Assembly: GCA_963738835.1 (NCBI GenBank)
Contig: CAVTYH010000004.1
Coordinates: 124,001 to 188,000 of the forward strand
Reading direction: 5' to 3'
DNA length: 64,000 nt
Source of the DNA: CAVTYH01 sp963738835
Lineage (GTDB): Bacteria > Planctomycetota > Planctomycetia > Pirellulales > JADZDJ01
Shown: positions 35,870 through 45,922 of the stretch, piece after piece
How the letters are laid out: every line of letters begins with the position of its first letter
How positions within the stretch are numbered: the stretch's first letter is position 1
The notes under the pieces: generated by a model
What the model saw: the letters and a program-made list of their open reading frames with translations, nothing else
What the model was told of the DNA's origin: nothing
Database searches by the model: none
Made by a program: the position numbers and the translations under genes

Positions 35870-37900
35870 TTAGCAGCGCAGCACGTCGTACTTCAAACGC
35901 AAATATTCGCCGAGCGACCAGGCTTGGAAGGGGCAGCCGCGCGGGGTGAAGGGGAGTTCGGCGTCGGTGATTTCGGCGATGTGGCCCAGGCCTGAGGAGG
36001 TCAGGTGGGCCGCAAGTGGCGGAAGGAAGCGGTCGCGGGCTTGTTGTTTGGCATCGGCACTGCCGCCGCGGACACGAAGCCAGGCTTCGACGAACGGCCC
36101 CAAGAGCCAGGGCCAGACGGTGCCCTGATGATAGGCGGCATCGCGCTGCTCCGGCGATCCGATGCACTGGGCGGCATAGCCGGGCGAACCCGGCGTCAAG
36201 GTTCGCAAACCCAGCGGTGCATGCAGCAGAGTTTCCACGGCATCGACCACACTTTTCGCACGCTGGCCGTGGAGAAGCGCGAGCGGCAGGCCGCCGATGG
36301 CGAAGATTTGATTTGGCCGGAAAGAGGCGTCAACCTTGCCGGGCTGATGATCGGCATCGACGACATCGAACAAACAATTGAGCGCCGCGTTCCAAAAGCG
36401 CCGCTCGAATTCCGTCCGTCCGCGTTCGAAAATGGCATTCCAACGCCGATCGATGCGTCCCGCAATCCACAGCGCGTTGAGCCACAAGGCCTGAATTTCG
36501 ACCGGCTTGCCGATCCGTGGCGTAATGACATGGTCGCCGACTTTGGCATCCATCCAAGTGAGCTGAATGCCCGGCTGACCGGCGGCGAGCAAACCGTCGG
36601 TATCCATACAGATGCCAAAGCGGGTGCCGCGGGAGTAGCCTTCGACGATTGCCAGGACCGCTTGTTCCAGCGCGCGACGTTCTTCGGCGGTAACCGGTCG
36701 ACCACGACGACTAACAGCATCCAGCAATTCGTGAACCGCGACAATGAACCACAACGAAGCATCGACCGAATTAAACTCCGGCTGGTCGTCGGCGTCGGGA
36801 AACCGATTCGGCAACATGCCTTCTGACACGGTGCCGGCCCAGGCGAGCAAAATTTGTTTGGCCGCATCGATTCGGTCGATCGCCAGACACAGCCCATGCA
36901 GCGAGATGAACGTATCGCGGCCCCAATCGGTGAACCACGGATAGCCGGCGATGATGGTCTGACCATCTCCGCGGCGAACAAGATAGGCATCAGCGGCACG
37001 GTGCAACGGAGCGACAAATCGGTTTCGCCGTGCAAGTTCCGACTGCGCCAATCGCTCGAACGCCGCGGCGGCATCTACGGCGCTGCCTGACTTCATCGAT
37101 GTGTAATCGGGATACAACGGACTTGCCAATTTATCGATTGCCGCATCGTGCCCACCGGCCGCCAAGATCAACACCGCAGGTTGGGCCAGATCGAATTGCA
37201 GAACACCAGGCGATGCCAGATCTTCTAGGCAATCTAGGCCGCGTTCCTGCTCGAACTCATACAGAAAGTTGCGGAACCATTCTGGATCGTGGCTGTAGCG
37301 GCCGTTTGTCAGAGCGAGGATTTCCGGCACTCCATCGTACGGATGCCACGCCAGCCAGCCGCCGCGGGATTCAGCAGCGAAACGAAACGTGGAGTTTTCA
37401 TGATGCGTGGCGTGATAGTCGCGGCCGCTAAAAAAGGGGCGCAGCCTAAGCGTTGCCGCCCCCTCGCCCTGGCCTTTTCCGACCGGCGAGAGAGCCGCTG
37501 CACTCGACCGCCAACGTAAGCAACATGCACTGATATCGTGTGGAACAAACAAATCTTGCACGATCGTCGTTCCATCTGGCAAGCGATAGGTCCACTGCGG
37601 CCAAATTTCGTGTTGGAAGTCAACGAGCCGAGAAGCGCCGTCGGGCCACACGACATCGGGCTGGTATCGTTGCGATGAAATTGCAAAACGGCCGGTCGGG
37701 GTTTCCACCCAGGCGTCAAAGCCATTGACCAGCACCATTCGACCCGTCGGCGGATTGGTGGCCGTCAGCAATAGGGCATGATAGCGCCGCGATCGCTCGC
37801 CGCTGGTCGTGCCGGAAGCAAAACCGCCCAGACCATCGGCTTCCAACCATTCTGTGCGATTATCGAGCAAGACAGGCATCGGAATTGACCACTGAGACAC
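35870..37900 (-). CDS. Amylo-alpha-1,6-glucosidase (glycogen debranching enzyme type)
   Basis: 676 aa. The N-terminal domain starts WLEADGLGGFASGTTSGERS with RRYHALLLTA, typical of bacterial debranching enzymes with the GDE N-domain. The C-terminal (alpha/alpha)6 barrel carries YPWFTDWGRDTFISLHGL (catalytic Asp region), GMLPNRFPD, AEFNSVDASLWF-like FNSVDASLWFIVAVHELLDA, and YHQGTVWPWLLGPFVEAW. It removes alpha-1,6 branch points from glycogen or related glucans. An in-frame insert ALSPVGKGQGEG (translated palindrome, 37459-37492) follows CCLRW in the N-terminal domain. Start at 37900, or 37879. The MGH1-like hydrolase gene lies just upstream on the same strand, 60 bp away. Confidence 0.9.
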   Translation of the reverse strand: MSQWSIPMPVLLDNRTEWLEADGLGGFASGTTSGERSRRYHALLLTATNPPTGRMVLVNGFDAWVETPTGRFAISSQRYQPDVVWPDGASRLVDFQHEIWPQWTYRLPDGTTIVQDLFVPHDISACCLRWRSSAAALSPVGKGQGEGAATLRLRPFFSGRDYHATHHENSTFRFAAESRGGWLAWHPYDGVPEILALTNGRYSHDPEWFRNFLYEFEQERGLDCLEDLASPGVLQFDLAQPAVLILAAGGHDAAIDKLASPLYPDYTSMKSGSAVDAAAAFERLAQSELARRNRFVAPLHRAADAYLVRRGDGQTIIAGYPWFTDWGRDTFISLHGLCLAIDRIDAAKQILLAWAGTVSEGMLPNRFPDADDQPEFNSVDASLWFIVAVHELLDAVSRRGRPVTAEERRALEQAVLAIVEGYSRGTRFGICMDTDGLLAAGQPGIQLTWMDAKVGDHVITPRIGKPVEIQALWLNALWIAGRIDRRWNAIFERGRTEFERRFWNAALNCLFDVVDADHQPGKVDASFRPNQIFAIGGLPLALLHGQRAKSVVDAVETLLHAPLGLRTLTPGSPGYAAQCIGSPEQRDAAYHQGTVWPWLLGPFVEAWLRVRGGSADAKQQARDRFLPPLAAHLTSSGLGHIAEITDAELPFTPRGCPFQAWSLGEYLRLKYDVLRC
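37459..37492. repeat. CCCTC palindrome translated inside the debranching enzyme
   Basis: CCCCTCGCCCTGGCCTTTTC with a partial inverted arm GGCGAGAGAG. It is read on the minus strand as LSPVGKGQGEG. The arms are more degenerate than in intergenic copies. Confidence 0.7.
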
Positions 37901-37960
37901 GGAGGCACAGATAAGACGAGGCCAAAACGATCAAATTGCAACGTGCAATCTTCCAAGTAT

Positions 37961-40701
37961 TCAAGTATTGGTTGTCGGCATTTCGTGCATTGTGCTGCGA
38001 ATTTGCCCATCTCGGCTCAGTGTTTCCGCATCTCCGTGGTGATGTGCCGAGCCGTGCCGTGGCGGGCGCTTCGGTTGCAGCAATTTCGCGACTAATGCCG
38101 TCCAGCCGGTCTGATGGCTGGCACCCAAACCGCGGCCGTTGTCGCCGTGAAAGTATTCGTGGAACCACACGTAATCGCGGAAGTGCGGATCGGTTTGCAG
38201 CTTTTCATACGGCCCGGCAACGGCCCGGCGGCCCGATTCATCGCGCAGAAAGATCGACGTCAGCCGGCGGCTCAATTCATTGGCCACTTCCAGAATCGTC
38301 AAATATTTGCCGGAGCCGGTCGGATATTCGATCTTGAAATCGTCGCCGTAGTAATGATGAAACTTTTGCAACGATTCGACAAGCAAGTAGTTTACCGGAA
38401 ACCAAATTGGCCCTCGCCAATTCGAATTGCCGCCGAACAGGCCGCCTTCCGATTCACCGGGCTCGTAACCCAAGCGGAATTCTTGTCCGCCGAAGTGCAA
38501 CACAACTGGATGCTGTTGATGCCATTTCGAAAGCGACCGCACTCCGTAATCGGACAGGAACTGCGTTTCGTCCAGCATTCGCGAGAGCACCCGTTTCATT
38601 CGATGGCCGCGCATCAGCGCCACCAATCGCCGTTCGCCGAGGCCCGGCAGCGTCCATTCGGCCACCAGGTCCGCCAAGTCTTTGCGGTGTTCGACCAGCC
38701 ACCGCAGCCGATCGCGAAATTCCGGCACGCGCTCCAGTTCCTCGGGCTCCAAGGTTTCGACAGCGAACAGCGGAATTAAATTCACCATCGAGAACGATTT
38801 GAGCCGCAGTGCCCGGCCGCCGGGTAGTTCGGCGATCGAGCAATACCACTCGTCGTGATCGTCCCACATGCCGATGCCGCCATCTTCGGCAGCCCGTGAG
38901 CCGACGTGATTCATCGCTTCGGCGATCGCCAAAAAATGCTCGAAGAATTTGCTGGCAATGCTTTCATACGCCGAGTCGTGCTGGGCAAGTTCCAACGCCA
39001 TCCGCAGCAGGTTCAAACAGTACATCGCCATCCAACCGGTGCTGTCGGCTTGCGAAAGATGCGCGCCCATCGGCAGCGGAGCGTTGCGATCGAAAATGGC
39101 AATGTTATCTAGCCCCAAAAATCCGCCGTCGAAGACGTTGCGATTCTGGGCATCTTTGCGATTGACCCACCACGTGAAGTTCAGCAGCAACTTGTGGAAC
39201 ACGCGCTCCAGAAACTTTCGATCGCCGTGGTGACCGTGCCGAGCGCGATCGATTTGATAGACCCGCCAGGCCGCCCACGCATGCACCGGCGGATTCACAT
39301 CGCCGAATGCCCATTCGTAGGCCGGCAACTGGCCATTGGGATGCATGAACCATTCGCGGCCCAAGAGCACCAGCTGTTGCTTGGCAAATTCGGCATCAAT
39401 CGTCGCCAGGGCAACGCAGTGAAATGCCAAATCCCAGGCCGCGAACCACGGGAACTCCCAGGTATCGGGCATTGACATGATTTCGCGACATTTCAAATGT
39501 CGCCAGAGGCTGTTGCGGCCGGTTCGCCGTTCTGGCGGGGGCGGCGGTTGCAGTTCGTCACCCTTGAGCCAGCGGGCTACGTCGTAATGAAAAAACTGCT
39601 GGCTCCACACCAGGCCGGCCCAGGCCTGCCGCTGCACATTGCGAGCATCAGAGTCGTGCACGCCGTACTGCAAATGACCATAGAATTCATCGGACTCTTT
39701 GCGACGGACAACGAGCGTGGCATCGAAATCGTCGAACGCCGGGCTGAGAGGGCGCTCTGTTAATCGTGTTCGAACCGTTGCCGAACCGCCGGCGGGAATC
39801 GTCAGCACATAATGTGCGGCGGCTTTCGTGCCGGTTCTCTCGGGATTGATTGCCGCGTGATTTCCGTGGATTAGATATTCGTGGAAGCCGTCTTTGAAGT
39901 ATCCTGGCGCGTCGGCCATGCCGAACAATCGCCGCGGGTTCGTGTCGTTCTCGCAAAACAGCAGCTCCACATTGCCGTCGATGTACCAGTGATAATGGCC
40001 GAGTTGATAATGCTCTGACGAAATGGTGTTGGCATCGATTGCTGTCAATCCCGGTTTGGCAAACTCCGGCGCCAAGACCAGATGTTGCGAAACCAAAGTT
40101 GCGGCAGGATATGCAATCGAGCTTCGTCCGGCCCGCGATTGATCGCCGTGATTTGCATGAGCACATCACGCGGACTAGCCTTCGCATATTCGACGAAGAT
40201 GTCAAAATAGCGATCGTCGTTAAATATGCCCGTATCGATCAATTCAAATTCGGGATCGTGCTTCGAGCGGCGGCGATTTTCGTCCACCAGCCACGTGTAC
40301 GGAAACTCGCGCTGCGGATACTTGTACAGCATCTTCAAATACGAATGGGTCGGCAGCGCGTCGAGATACCAGTAGCACTCTTTCACGTCTTCGCCGTGGT
40401 TGCCTTCGCTGTTGTTGAGCCCAAACAGCCGTTCCTTCAAAATGGGGTCGCGTTCGTTCCACAGTGCCAACGCCAGACATAGCTGCCCGTGGTCGTCGCA
40501 AACGCCGGCCAGACCGTCTTCACCCCAGCGATACGCCCGGCTGCGGGCATGATCGTGCGGAAAGTAATCCCAAGCGGTTCCACCGGGGCTGTAGTCTTCG
40601 CGCACGGTGCCCCATTGGCGTTCGCTCAGGTAACCGCCCCATTGGCGCCAGGGTTGCTTCCCGACTGCGGCTTCTTCCAATCGGCGCTGTTCAGCATTCA
40701 T
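37961..40701 (-). CDS. GH63/MGH1-like glycoside hydrolase, frameshifted
   Basis: From ATG 40701: MNAEQRRLEEAAVGKQPWRQ, then WGGYLSERQWGTVREDYSPG and FPHDHARSRAYRWGEDGLAG. This is the conserved N-terminus of the large bacterial glucosidase group related to mannosylglycerate hydrolase MGH1 and GH63. Near 40080 the frame must change (ILPQLWFRNIW continues as EFAKPGLTAIDANTI). The catalytic barrel then has WEFPWFAAWDLAFHCVALAT (Asp), GGFLGLDNIAIFDRN, GIGMWDDHDEWYCSIAELP and GNSNWRGPIWFPVNYLLVES. Merged length ~913 aa, normal for the group. It probably hydrolyses alpha-glucosidic linkages of glycosyl-glycerate, trehalose-like or glycogen-derived sugars. Paired with the debranching enzyme gene downstream. 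Confidence 0.86.
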
Positions 40702-40905
40702 TGAAGGAACGGCTCTTGAGGAAAGTGGCTGGGCATGGCCTGCGCAAATGGCCAAGGCGAACATCGCCCCGAAATTCTACCCCATCGTTTGATCCAATCC
40801 GATTCATTCAATTCCCAAAATCACGAGCTTTCGGCGGCAAAACCGTTATGCTCGCCACGGCGCAGGATTGAATTGACCTTGCCGTGCGTGTAGCCTGAGA
40901 CGTTA

Positions 40906-41517
40906 ATGGATGCCCTAAACAGTCAATCCGTGCCCGGCGCGTTGCCCATTCTTTGGGAGCAGCATCTGATGGCTGTCGACCGTGTGACCCAGCGTATGGA
41001 GCGAATCACCGCGGCGCTGAACGCGGCTGCAGTGCCTTACGCGCTTGCTGGTGGTCAGGCAGTGGCCATTTGGGTGGCCACGCGGGATCCGGCGGCTGTC
41101 CGCACTACCAAGGATGTCGATCTGCTGGTCGCACGCTCCGACCTGCCGCAAATTCGGGCCGCGGCCTTGGCTGCAGGATTTGATTATTTCGAAACCATGG
41201 GCGTCGGCATGCTGCTAGATCGCAGCGACCCCAATCCACGGCATGCAGTGCATCTGGTGTGGGCAAATGAAATTGTGCGTTCGGGAGAGCTTCATCCGAC
41301 TCCGTCGCTTGATGGCCGGCAATTCTTGGAAGCAACTTTGCCGATTGTCTCGCTTCATGATTTGGTGCTGATGAAGTTATCGGCCAATCGGGATCAGGAT
41401 CGAGTTCACTTGCGCGACATGATCGATGTTGGATTGATTGATCGTGGCTTTTTTGGCGACTTGCCGGCTGATCTTCAATCGCTGTTGGATCATTTGCTGC
41501 GCGAGGCGGGCCGCTAA
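40906..41517 (+). CDS. Nucleotidyltransferase-fold protein
   Basis: 203 aa; a shorter form from ATG 40969 (MAVDRVTQRMERITAALNAA) is as likely and better fits homologues. The core has GGQAVAIW (the Gly-Gly motif), TTKDVDLLVARSDL (metal-binding D-x-D) and a late VSLHDLVLMKLSANRDQDRV. This matches small minimal nucleotidyltransferases resembling AbiEii-type and related proteins. Such proteins act as toxins, in antibiotic modification, or have unknown roles. No obvious antitoxin partner is adjacent, so a toxin role is not supported. Divergent from the MGH1-like gene. Confidence 0.7.
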   Translation: MDALNSQSVPGALPILWEQHLMAVDRVTQRMERITAALNAAAVPYALAGGQAVAIWVATRDPAAVRTTKDVDLLVARSDLPQIRAAALAAGFDYFETMGVGMLLDRSDPNPRHAVHLVWANEIVRSGELHPTPSLDGRQFLEATLPIVSLHDLVLMKLSANRDQDRVHLRDMIDVGLIDRGFFGDLPADLQSLLDHLLREAGR

Positions 41518-41568
41518 TCGTTGTACACTTGATTTCAATTTCCGATTACCTTCGCGGAGTTCCAGGCG

Positions 41569-42594
41569 ATGATACGAACGAACAATCGATTAGTTGTTAT
41601 AACGGCCGGCGTAATGCTGGCAATTCTTCAAATGGCGTCATTGAATTTAACCGCCACTGCGGCCGACGGCACTGCAAGCGACCCCGCCGCGAAGAAAAAA
41701 ATCTTGTTCATCGCCGGCAAACCGAGTCATGGTTACGCCCAGCACGAACATAACGCCGGTTGCCTGCTGCTAGCGAAGTGTTTGAACGAAAGCGGGCTGC
41801 CCCTTGAAGCGGTCGTCACCAAGAACGGCTGGCCGACGGATCCCAAAATCTTCGATGGTGTCTCGGCCGTGGTTATGTATTGCGACGGCGGAGATGGCCA
41901 CATGGTGAATGACCATCTCGATCAGCTTGATCAACTGGCCAACAAGGGCATCGGCATCGGCGCAATTCACTACGGTGTGGAAGTGCCCAAGGGACGCGCG
42001 GGGAATTACTTTCTCGATTGGCTGGGCGGTTATTTCGAAACCGATTGGTCGGTGAATCCAACTTGGGTAGCCGATTTCAAACAACTGCCAACGCATCCCG
42101 TGACCCGCGGCGTGAAGCCGTTTTCGATTCGCGACGAGTGGTACTTCCACATCCGGTTCCCGGAAAACATGAACCGTGTCACGCCCATCCTTACCGCTGT
42201 TGCGCCGCCAAGCACCATGAGCCGGCCCGATGGTCCGCACGAAGGCAACCCGGCCGTACGCCAGGAAGTGGCCGCTGGCACACCGCAGCATATGGCCTGG
42301 GTGACCGAGCGCCCCGATGGCGGCCGCGGCTTCGGCTTCACCGGCGGGCATTACCATTTCAACTGGGGGAACAATCAGGTTCGCAAACTCGTGCTCAACA
42401 TGATTGCCTGGATCGCGAAGATTGAGGTCCCCGCCGACGGCGTCAATTCGAGAACGCCAACGGTCGACGACTTGCTGGAAAATCAAGATTTAGGCGCCAA
42501 CCCGGGCAAGACGCCTCCGAAGAACTTCGACAAAGCAGCGATCCAAAAAGATCTCGACCATTGGAACAACGCTGCCAAATCCGAAGCACCGTGA
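41569..42594 (+). CDS. ThuA-like exported protein
   Basis: 341 aa with a Sec signal (LVVITAGVMLAILQM, cut near TAADG). ThuA features: KKKILFIAGKPSHGYAQHEH, VVMYCDGGDGHMVNDHLDQL, GIGIGAIHYGVEVPKG, HPVTRGVKPFSIRDEWYFHI and a C-terminal GGHYHFNWGNNQVRKLVLNM. ThuA was first linked to trehalose utilisation in Sinorhizobium, where it forms 3-keto derivatives. In planctomycetes, exported ThuA proteins are numerous and probably act in sugar keto-derivative metabolism. Monocistronic. Confidence 0.87.
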   Translation: MIRTNNRLVVITAGVMLAILQMASLNLTATAADGTASDPAAKKKILFIAGKPSHGYAQHEHNAGCLLLAKCLNESGLPLEAVVTKNGWPTDPKIFDGVSAVVMYCDGGDGHMVNDHLDQLDQLANKGIGIGAIHYGVEVPKGRAGNYFLDWLGGYFETDWSVNPTWVADFKQLPTHPVTRGVKPFSIRDEWYFHIRFPENMNRVTPILTAVAPPSTMSRPDGPHEGNPAVRQEVAAGTPQHMAWVTERPDGGRGFGFTGGHYHFNWGNNQVRKLVLNMIAWIAKIEVPADGVNSRTPTVDDLLENQDLGANPGKTPPKNFDKAAIQKDLDHWNNAAKSEAP

Positions 42595-42674
42595 ACCGTA
42601 GCCGCCAGCGCTACCCGCTTAACTAGCCGTGCGCAGCCGTTTGAAACAGCCGGTCCGCGGCATCATCGCTGCGC

Positions 42675-42750
42675 AAAAAAAGCGAGCAGAACACCTCACT
42701 TAGCTCAGTCAGGCGGAGCCGAGCCAAGAGTCATCAGCGTTCTGCTCGCT
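42675..42750 (-). terminator. Strong terminator of amt
   Basis: Perfect 12-bp stem AGCGAGCAGAAC (42681-42692) / GTTCTGCTCGCT (42739-42750). On the minus strand it is followed by six T (42680-42675) plus a seventh from the stem. It lies 90 bp after the amt stop. Confidence 0.85.
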
Positions 42751-42838
42751 GGGCAATCCGATTAGTTTTCAAAAACAGTTCCCGCGCCGTTTACAAACTC
42801 TTGCCACCAGATGCCGGCGGCGGAATCATCGAGCGACG

Positions 42839-44404
42839 CTAGACCGTTCCTTCGGCGAACAACTGGAATCCGTGATATGCCTCATTACCATGCTCGCCAA
42901 AGTCGAGGCCCTCGGCCTCTTCCTCAGGGCTGACTCGCAGACCAATTGTGTGCTTCAGCAAATAGAAACACGCCAATCCTGTCGCCAACCCCCAAACTAG
43001 TACGGCGCCGACCCCAACGGCCTGGGCCACGAATTGGTCGGTGCCGCCCCCAAAGAACAAACCCATTTTTGGCGCTGCGTCTCCTCCGGCCCCGCCAGTT
43101 GATGCAAACAGCCCCAGCGAGAGTGTGCCCCACGCTCCGCATACGCCGTGGACCGAAATGGCGCCGACCGGATCGTCAATCTTCAGGATGCGTTCAATTC
43201 CCACGACGGAAAGCACAACCAGCACTCCGGCGAGGCCACCAATCAGCATTGCGCTGGGGACCGAAACCCAGGCGCACGGGGCAGTAATTGCCACGAGCCC
43301 TGCCAACACTCCATTCAGCGCCATGGTCGCTTCCCATTTGCCAAACAGTAGCTTGGCGGTCAAAAGCGCAGTAAGCGCGCCCACCGCCGCGGCCGTGTTG
43401 GTGGTTACCGTGATATGTGCAATTGCGGATGGATCTCCAGCACCCATGGTGCTGCCCGGATTAAATCCGAACCACCCCAGCCACAGAATGAACACGCCCA
43501 GTGTCACCAACACCAGGTTGTGGCCCGGAATCGCCCGCGGAGTTCCATCGGGAGCAAATTTACCCAAGCGCGGCCCTAACACGAACGCCCCCGCCAACGA
43601 GAGCCAGCCTCCCAAGCTGTGCACCACGGTGGAGCCGGCAAAATCGAAGAATCCCCAGTTCGATGCCAACCAGCCGCCGCCCCAAATCCAGTGACCTGAA
43701 ATCGGATAGATGAATGCCGAAATGATGACGCTGTATGCCATGTACGAAACAAACCTGGTGCGTTCGGCCATCGCACCAGAGACAATTGTCGCTGCCGTGG
43801 CGGCAAACACCAGTTGGAAGAAGAATTTGCTCTCCAGCGGCACAGGCGTCCAGGAAATCGGATCGAAATTGGTGGCTCCTTCTTTCGTGGTGCCATCGGC
43901 GTTGACAACCTTCGCTGGTTCTTCATGGAGCAAGAAACCGCTGTCACCGACAAAGCCGTTGCCGATGCTGAACATCAGCCCGAAGCCCAACACCCAGTAG
44001 GCGATGCTGCCGAAACAGTAATCGAGCAAGTTCTTCATGCAAATGTTTACAGCATTCTTGGCGCGCGTAAGGCCGGTTTCGACGAGCGCAAAACCGGCTT
44101 GCATCCACATCACCAGAAACGCGGTAATCATGGTCCACACCGTGTCCAGCGCTACCGCCTTGGCACTGACTGTCTCGTTCAGCTTTTCCAGTGTCAGCGG
44201 TTCGGGGACCGAAGTGGCCGGGGCCTCGGTGTTGGTCGGTGCCGACGGTGCCGCTGCCGCACCGGCTTCAAGGGCGGCATTCGTCGTTGCCGTTCCTGGT
44301 TCTTCGGCCATCAGTCCATGGCCTAGTACTCCAATACCAATGGCGATCGCACACACGAGCAGTCGAAAAAACAATCGAATGCCCACTTTTCCAAAACTCT
44401 TCAT
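42839..44404 (-). CDS. amt: Ammonium transporter
   Basis: 521 aa. A Sec-type signal (residues ~10-32) and a ~50-residue Ala/Pro/Thr-rich spacer precede the eleven membrane helices of an Amt/MEP/Rh channel. Signatures: AGFALVETGLTRAKNAVNIC, VHSLGGWLSLAGAFVLGPRL, HNLVLVTLGVFILWLGWFGF and SVHGVCGAWGTLSLGLFAST, which includes the pore His region. It takes up ammonium under nitrogen limitation. No glnK follows: the next stretch downstream is a strong terminator, and 44405-44970 upstream holds no gene. AAGAAGGTGG lies before the ATG. Confidence 0.95.
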   Translation of the reverse strand: MKSFGKVGIRLFFRLLVCAIAIGIGVLGHGLMAEEPGTATTNAALEAGAAAAPSAPTNTEAPATSVPEPLTLEKLNETVSAKAVALDTVWTMITAFLVMWMQAGFALVETGLTRAKNAVNICMKNLLDYCFGSIAYWVLGFGLMFSIGNGFVGDSGFLLHEEPAKVVNADGTTKEGATNFDPISWTPVPLESKFFFQLVFAATAATIVSGAMAERTRFVSYMAYSVIISAFIYPISGHWIWGGGWLASNWGFFDFAGSTVVHSLGGWLSLAGAFVLGPRLGKFAPDGTPRAIPGHNLVLVTLGVFILWLGWFGFNPGSTMGAGDPSAIAHITVTTNTAAAVGALTALLTAKLLFGKWEATMALNGVLAGLVAITAPCAWVSVPSAMLIGGLAGVLVVLSVVGIERILKIDDPVGAISVHGVCGAWGTLSLGLFASTGGAGGDAAPKMGLFFGGGTDQFVAQAVGVGAVLVWGLATGLACFYLLKHTIGLRVSPEEEAEGLDFGEHGNEAYHGFQLFAEGTV

Positions 44405-44970
44405 CGCAGCACCACCTTCTTCAAAAAGAACGGAAATCCGCCTGCGGTCGGTGCGCTCGCACCGCCTGCCGCGAGGGACATCAATGGGAAGCGCGCCTGC
44501 CGAAGCGCAAGGTACGGCTCAGCGCAAACGAAATCTGCGCAGCAGCCATTCCCTTAGCCGATCGGGACGCAACATCAGGATGCACTTCAAGGCGGACGAG
44601 AGCCGCGGCCCAACGGAAGTTAAGCGCAGACGGTCACCGACACACCTGGAGCACTAAGAACCGAAGTGCAGCAATTAAGCTGGTCGCGGTTCAATCGGAT
44701 GATGGAGTCACCGGACTCCACCGCTATTGCTCACGTAGAGAATTAAAAACAGGCCGTGTTCCGAAATCGGATTGACGTTTGGAACCTGGCTCATGATCGT
44801 GGCAACCTAGCAAAAGACGATAAGCGATATACTTTCGAGCGGTGCAGAGAGGAGCAATCAGCGTGCCATCAGCAAAAAAAAGCGGCCACGAAAAGACTCT
44901 GCCCCCTCACAAATCGGCCGGAAATCTGCTGCTTACGTCGTCAATAAAAAATTTACTGCCAGGCACAAGA
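44405..44970. other. Intergenic, no gene seen
   Basis: This must contain the amt promoter. I looked for a PII gene (glnK/glnB) and found none. No clear sigma54 site was identified. Confidence 0.45.
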
Positions 44971-45813
44971 TTACGTTTGCAGATCTCGCAATGGCCGCGA
45001 CATGTCTAGCCCCTTGGCAGTCAATGTTTGTTGCTTGAGCAAACCAGCGGTCGTCTGCTCAAATCGCTGCGCGTATTCCGGATGGTTCGTACCCATCAGG
45101 CGGTCCCAGACATTGAAATACAGGCTGAAGTTGCCAACGAACTTTTCGTGGTGCAAGCCATGGTGAGTCGGCGAATTCAAAAACATTCCCAGCGGACTGG
45201 TCAAAAACCAGCGGGGGTAAATTTCGTAGCCGCAGTGCCCAAACACGTTGAACGAAATTTGCCAGATCATGAAAATTGCAAACGCCGTGGGGTGTACCGG
45301 CAGCGTGAAGATAATGAACGGCCCTATTCCCGCCTGCACCGCGGCCTCCAACGTGCTGAACGAATAGGCCGCCCATGGCGTAGGATCGGTTGACAAGTGA
45401 TGTGCGCGGTGGAACATGCGGTACAGCCTGCGATGATGCATCAGCCGATGCGTCCAATAAAAATAGGCGTCGTGCATCACGACCATGACGCCAATGCTGA
45501 CGACGAACCACAGCCAACCGCGTTGTTCGATGTGCGGATAAATGCGCGTCCAGCCGGAAATTGCCGCGTACACTACGAGCGCCGTCACGAGTCCAAACAC
45601 GGCAATGCTGCGCAGCGAATAGAGAATTTCCCGGCTGATCTGTCGCCTGCCAGGGTCGCGCCGCGAAATCTTACGATTAACCATCGCTCGTCGCAGCAGG
45701 ATGTAAAAGAGCAACCACAGCGCGAATGCCAACGACCCATACCAAATGGCATAGCCAATAGCCGTCTGTTGCGCGGCCTGGAATGACCAAGCGAGTTTCT
45801 GAAGCACAGACAT
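44971..45813 (-). CDS. Sterol desaturase / fatty acid hydroxylase family protein
   Basis: 280 aa from ATG 45813 (MSVLQKLAWSFQAAQQTAIG). The upstream extension to 45918 has no family match. Four to five membrane helices and the His boxes of the di-iron membrane hydroxylases are present: HDAYFYWTHRLMHH, HRAHHLS and HHGLHHEKF. It acts in the membrane with oxygen and electrons to hydroxylate or desaturate a lipid. The substrate might be a hopanoid, sterol, carotenoid or fatty-acid derivative; nothing in the context decides. Confidence 0.88.
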   Translation of the reverse strand: MSVLQKLAWSFQAAQQTAIGYAIWYGSLAFALWLLFYILLRRAMVNRKISRRDPGRRQISREILYSLRSIAVFGLVTALVVYAAISGWTRIYPHIEQRGWLWFVVSIGVMVVMHDAYFYWTHRLMHHRRLYRMFHRAHHLSTDPTPWAAYSFSTLEAAVQAGIGPFIIFTLPVHPTAFAIFMIWQISFNVFGHCGYEIYPRWFLTSPLGMFLNSPTHHGLHHEKFVGNFSLYFNVWDRLMGTNHPEYAQRFEQTTAGLLKQQTLTAKGLDMSRPLRDLQT

Positions 45814-45922
45814 AGGAACGGAGTCCGCACGATGGAGGATGCTGACGCGACAGCCACTCCGGTTTGCAGGTCGACAACTTCTGGAAACGGGCCCTAACTG
45901 TTCCGTGTCCGGCCGCAAATCC

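Noticed and set aside
40906..41517. AbiEii-type toxin of an abortive-infection pair
   Set aside because: Only the nucleotidyltransferase core is visible, and no AbiEi-like partner is adjacent.
44405..44970. Possible PII (glnK) gene next to amt
   Set aside because: All frames were scanned by eye for the PII T-loop region and none matched.
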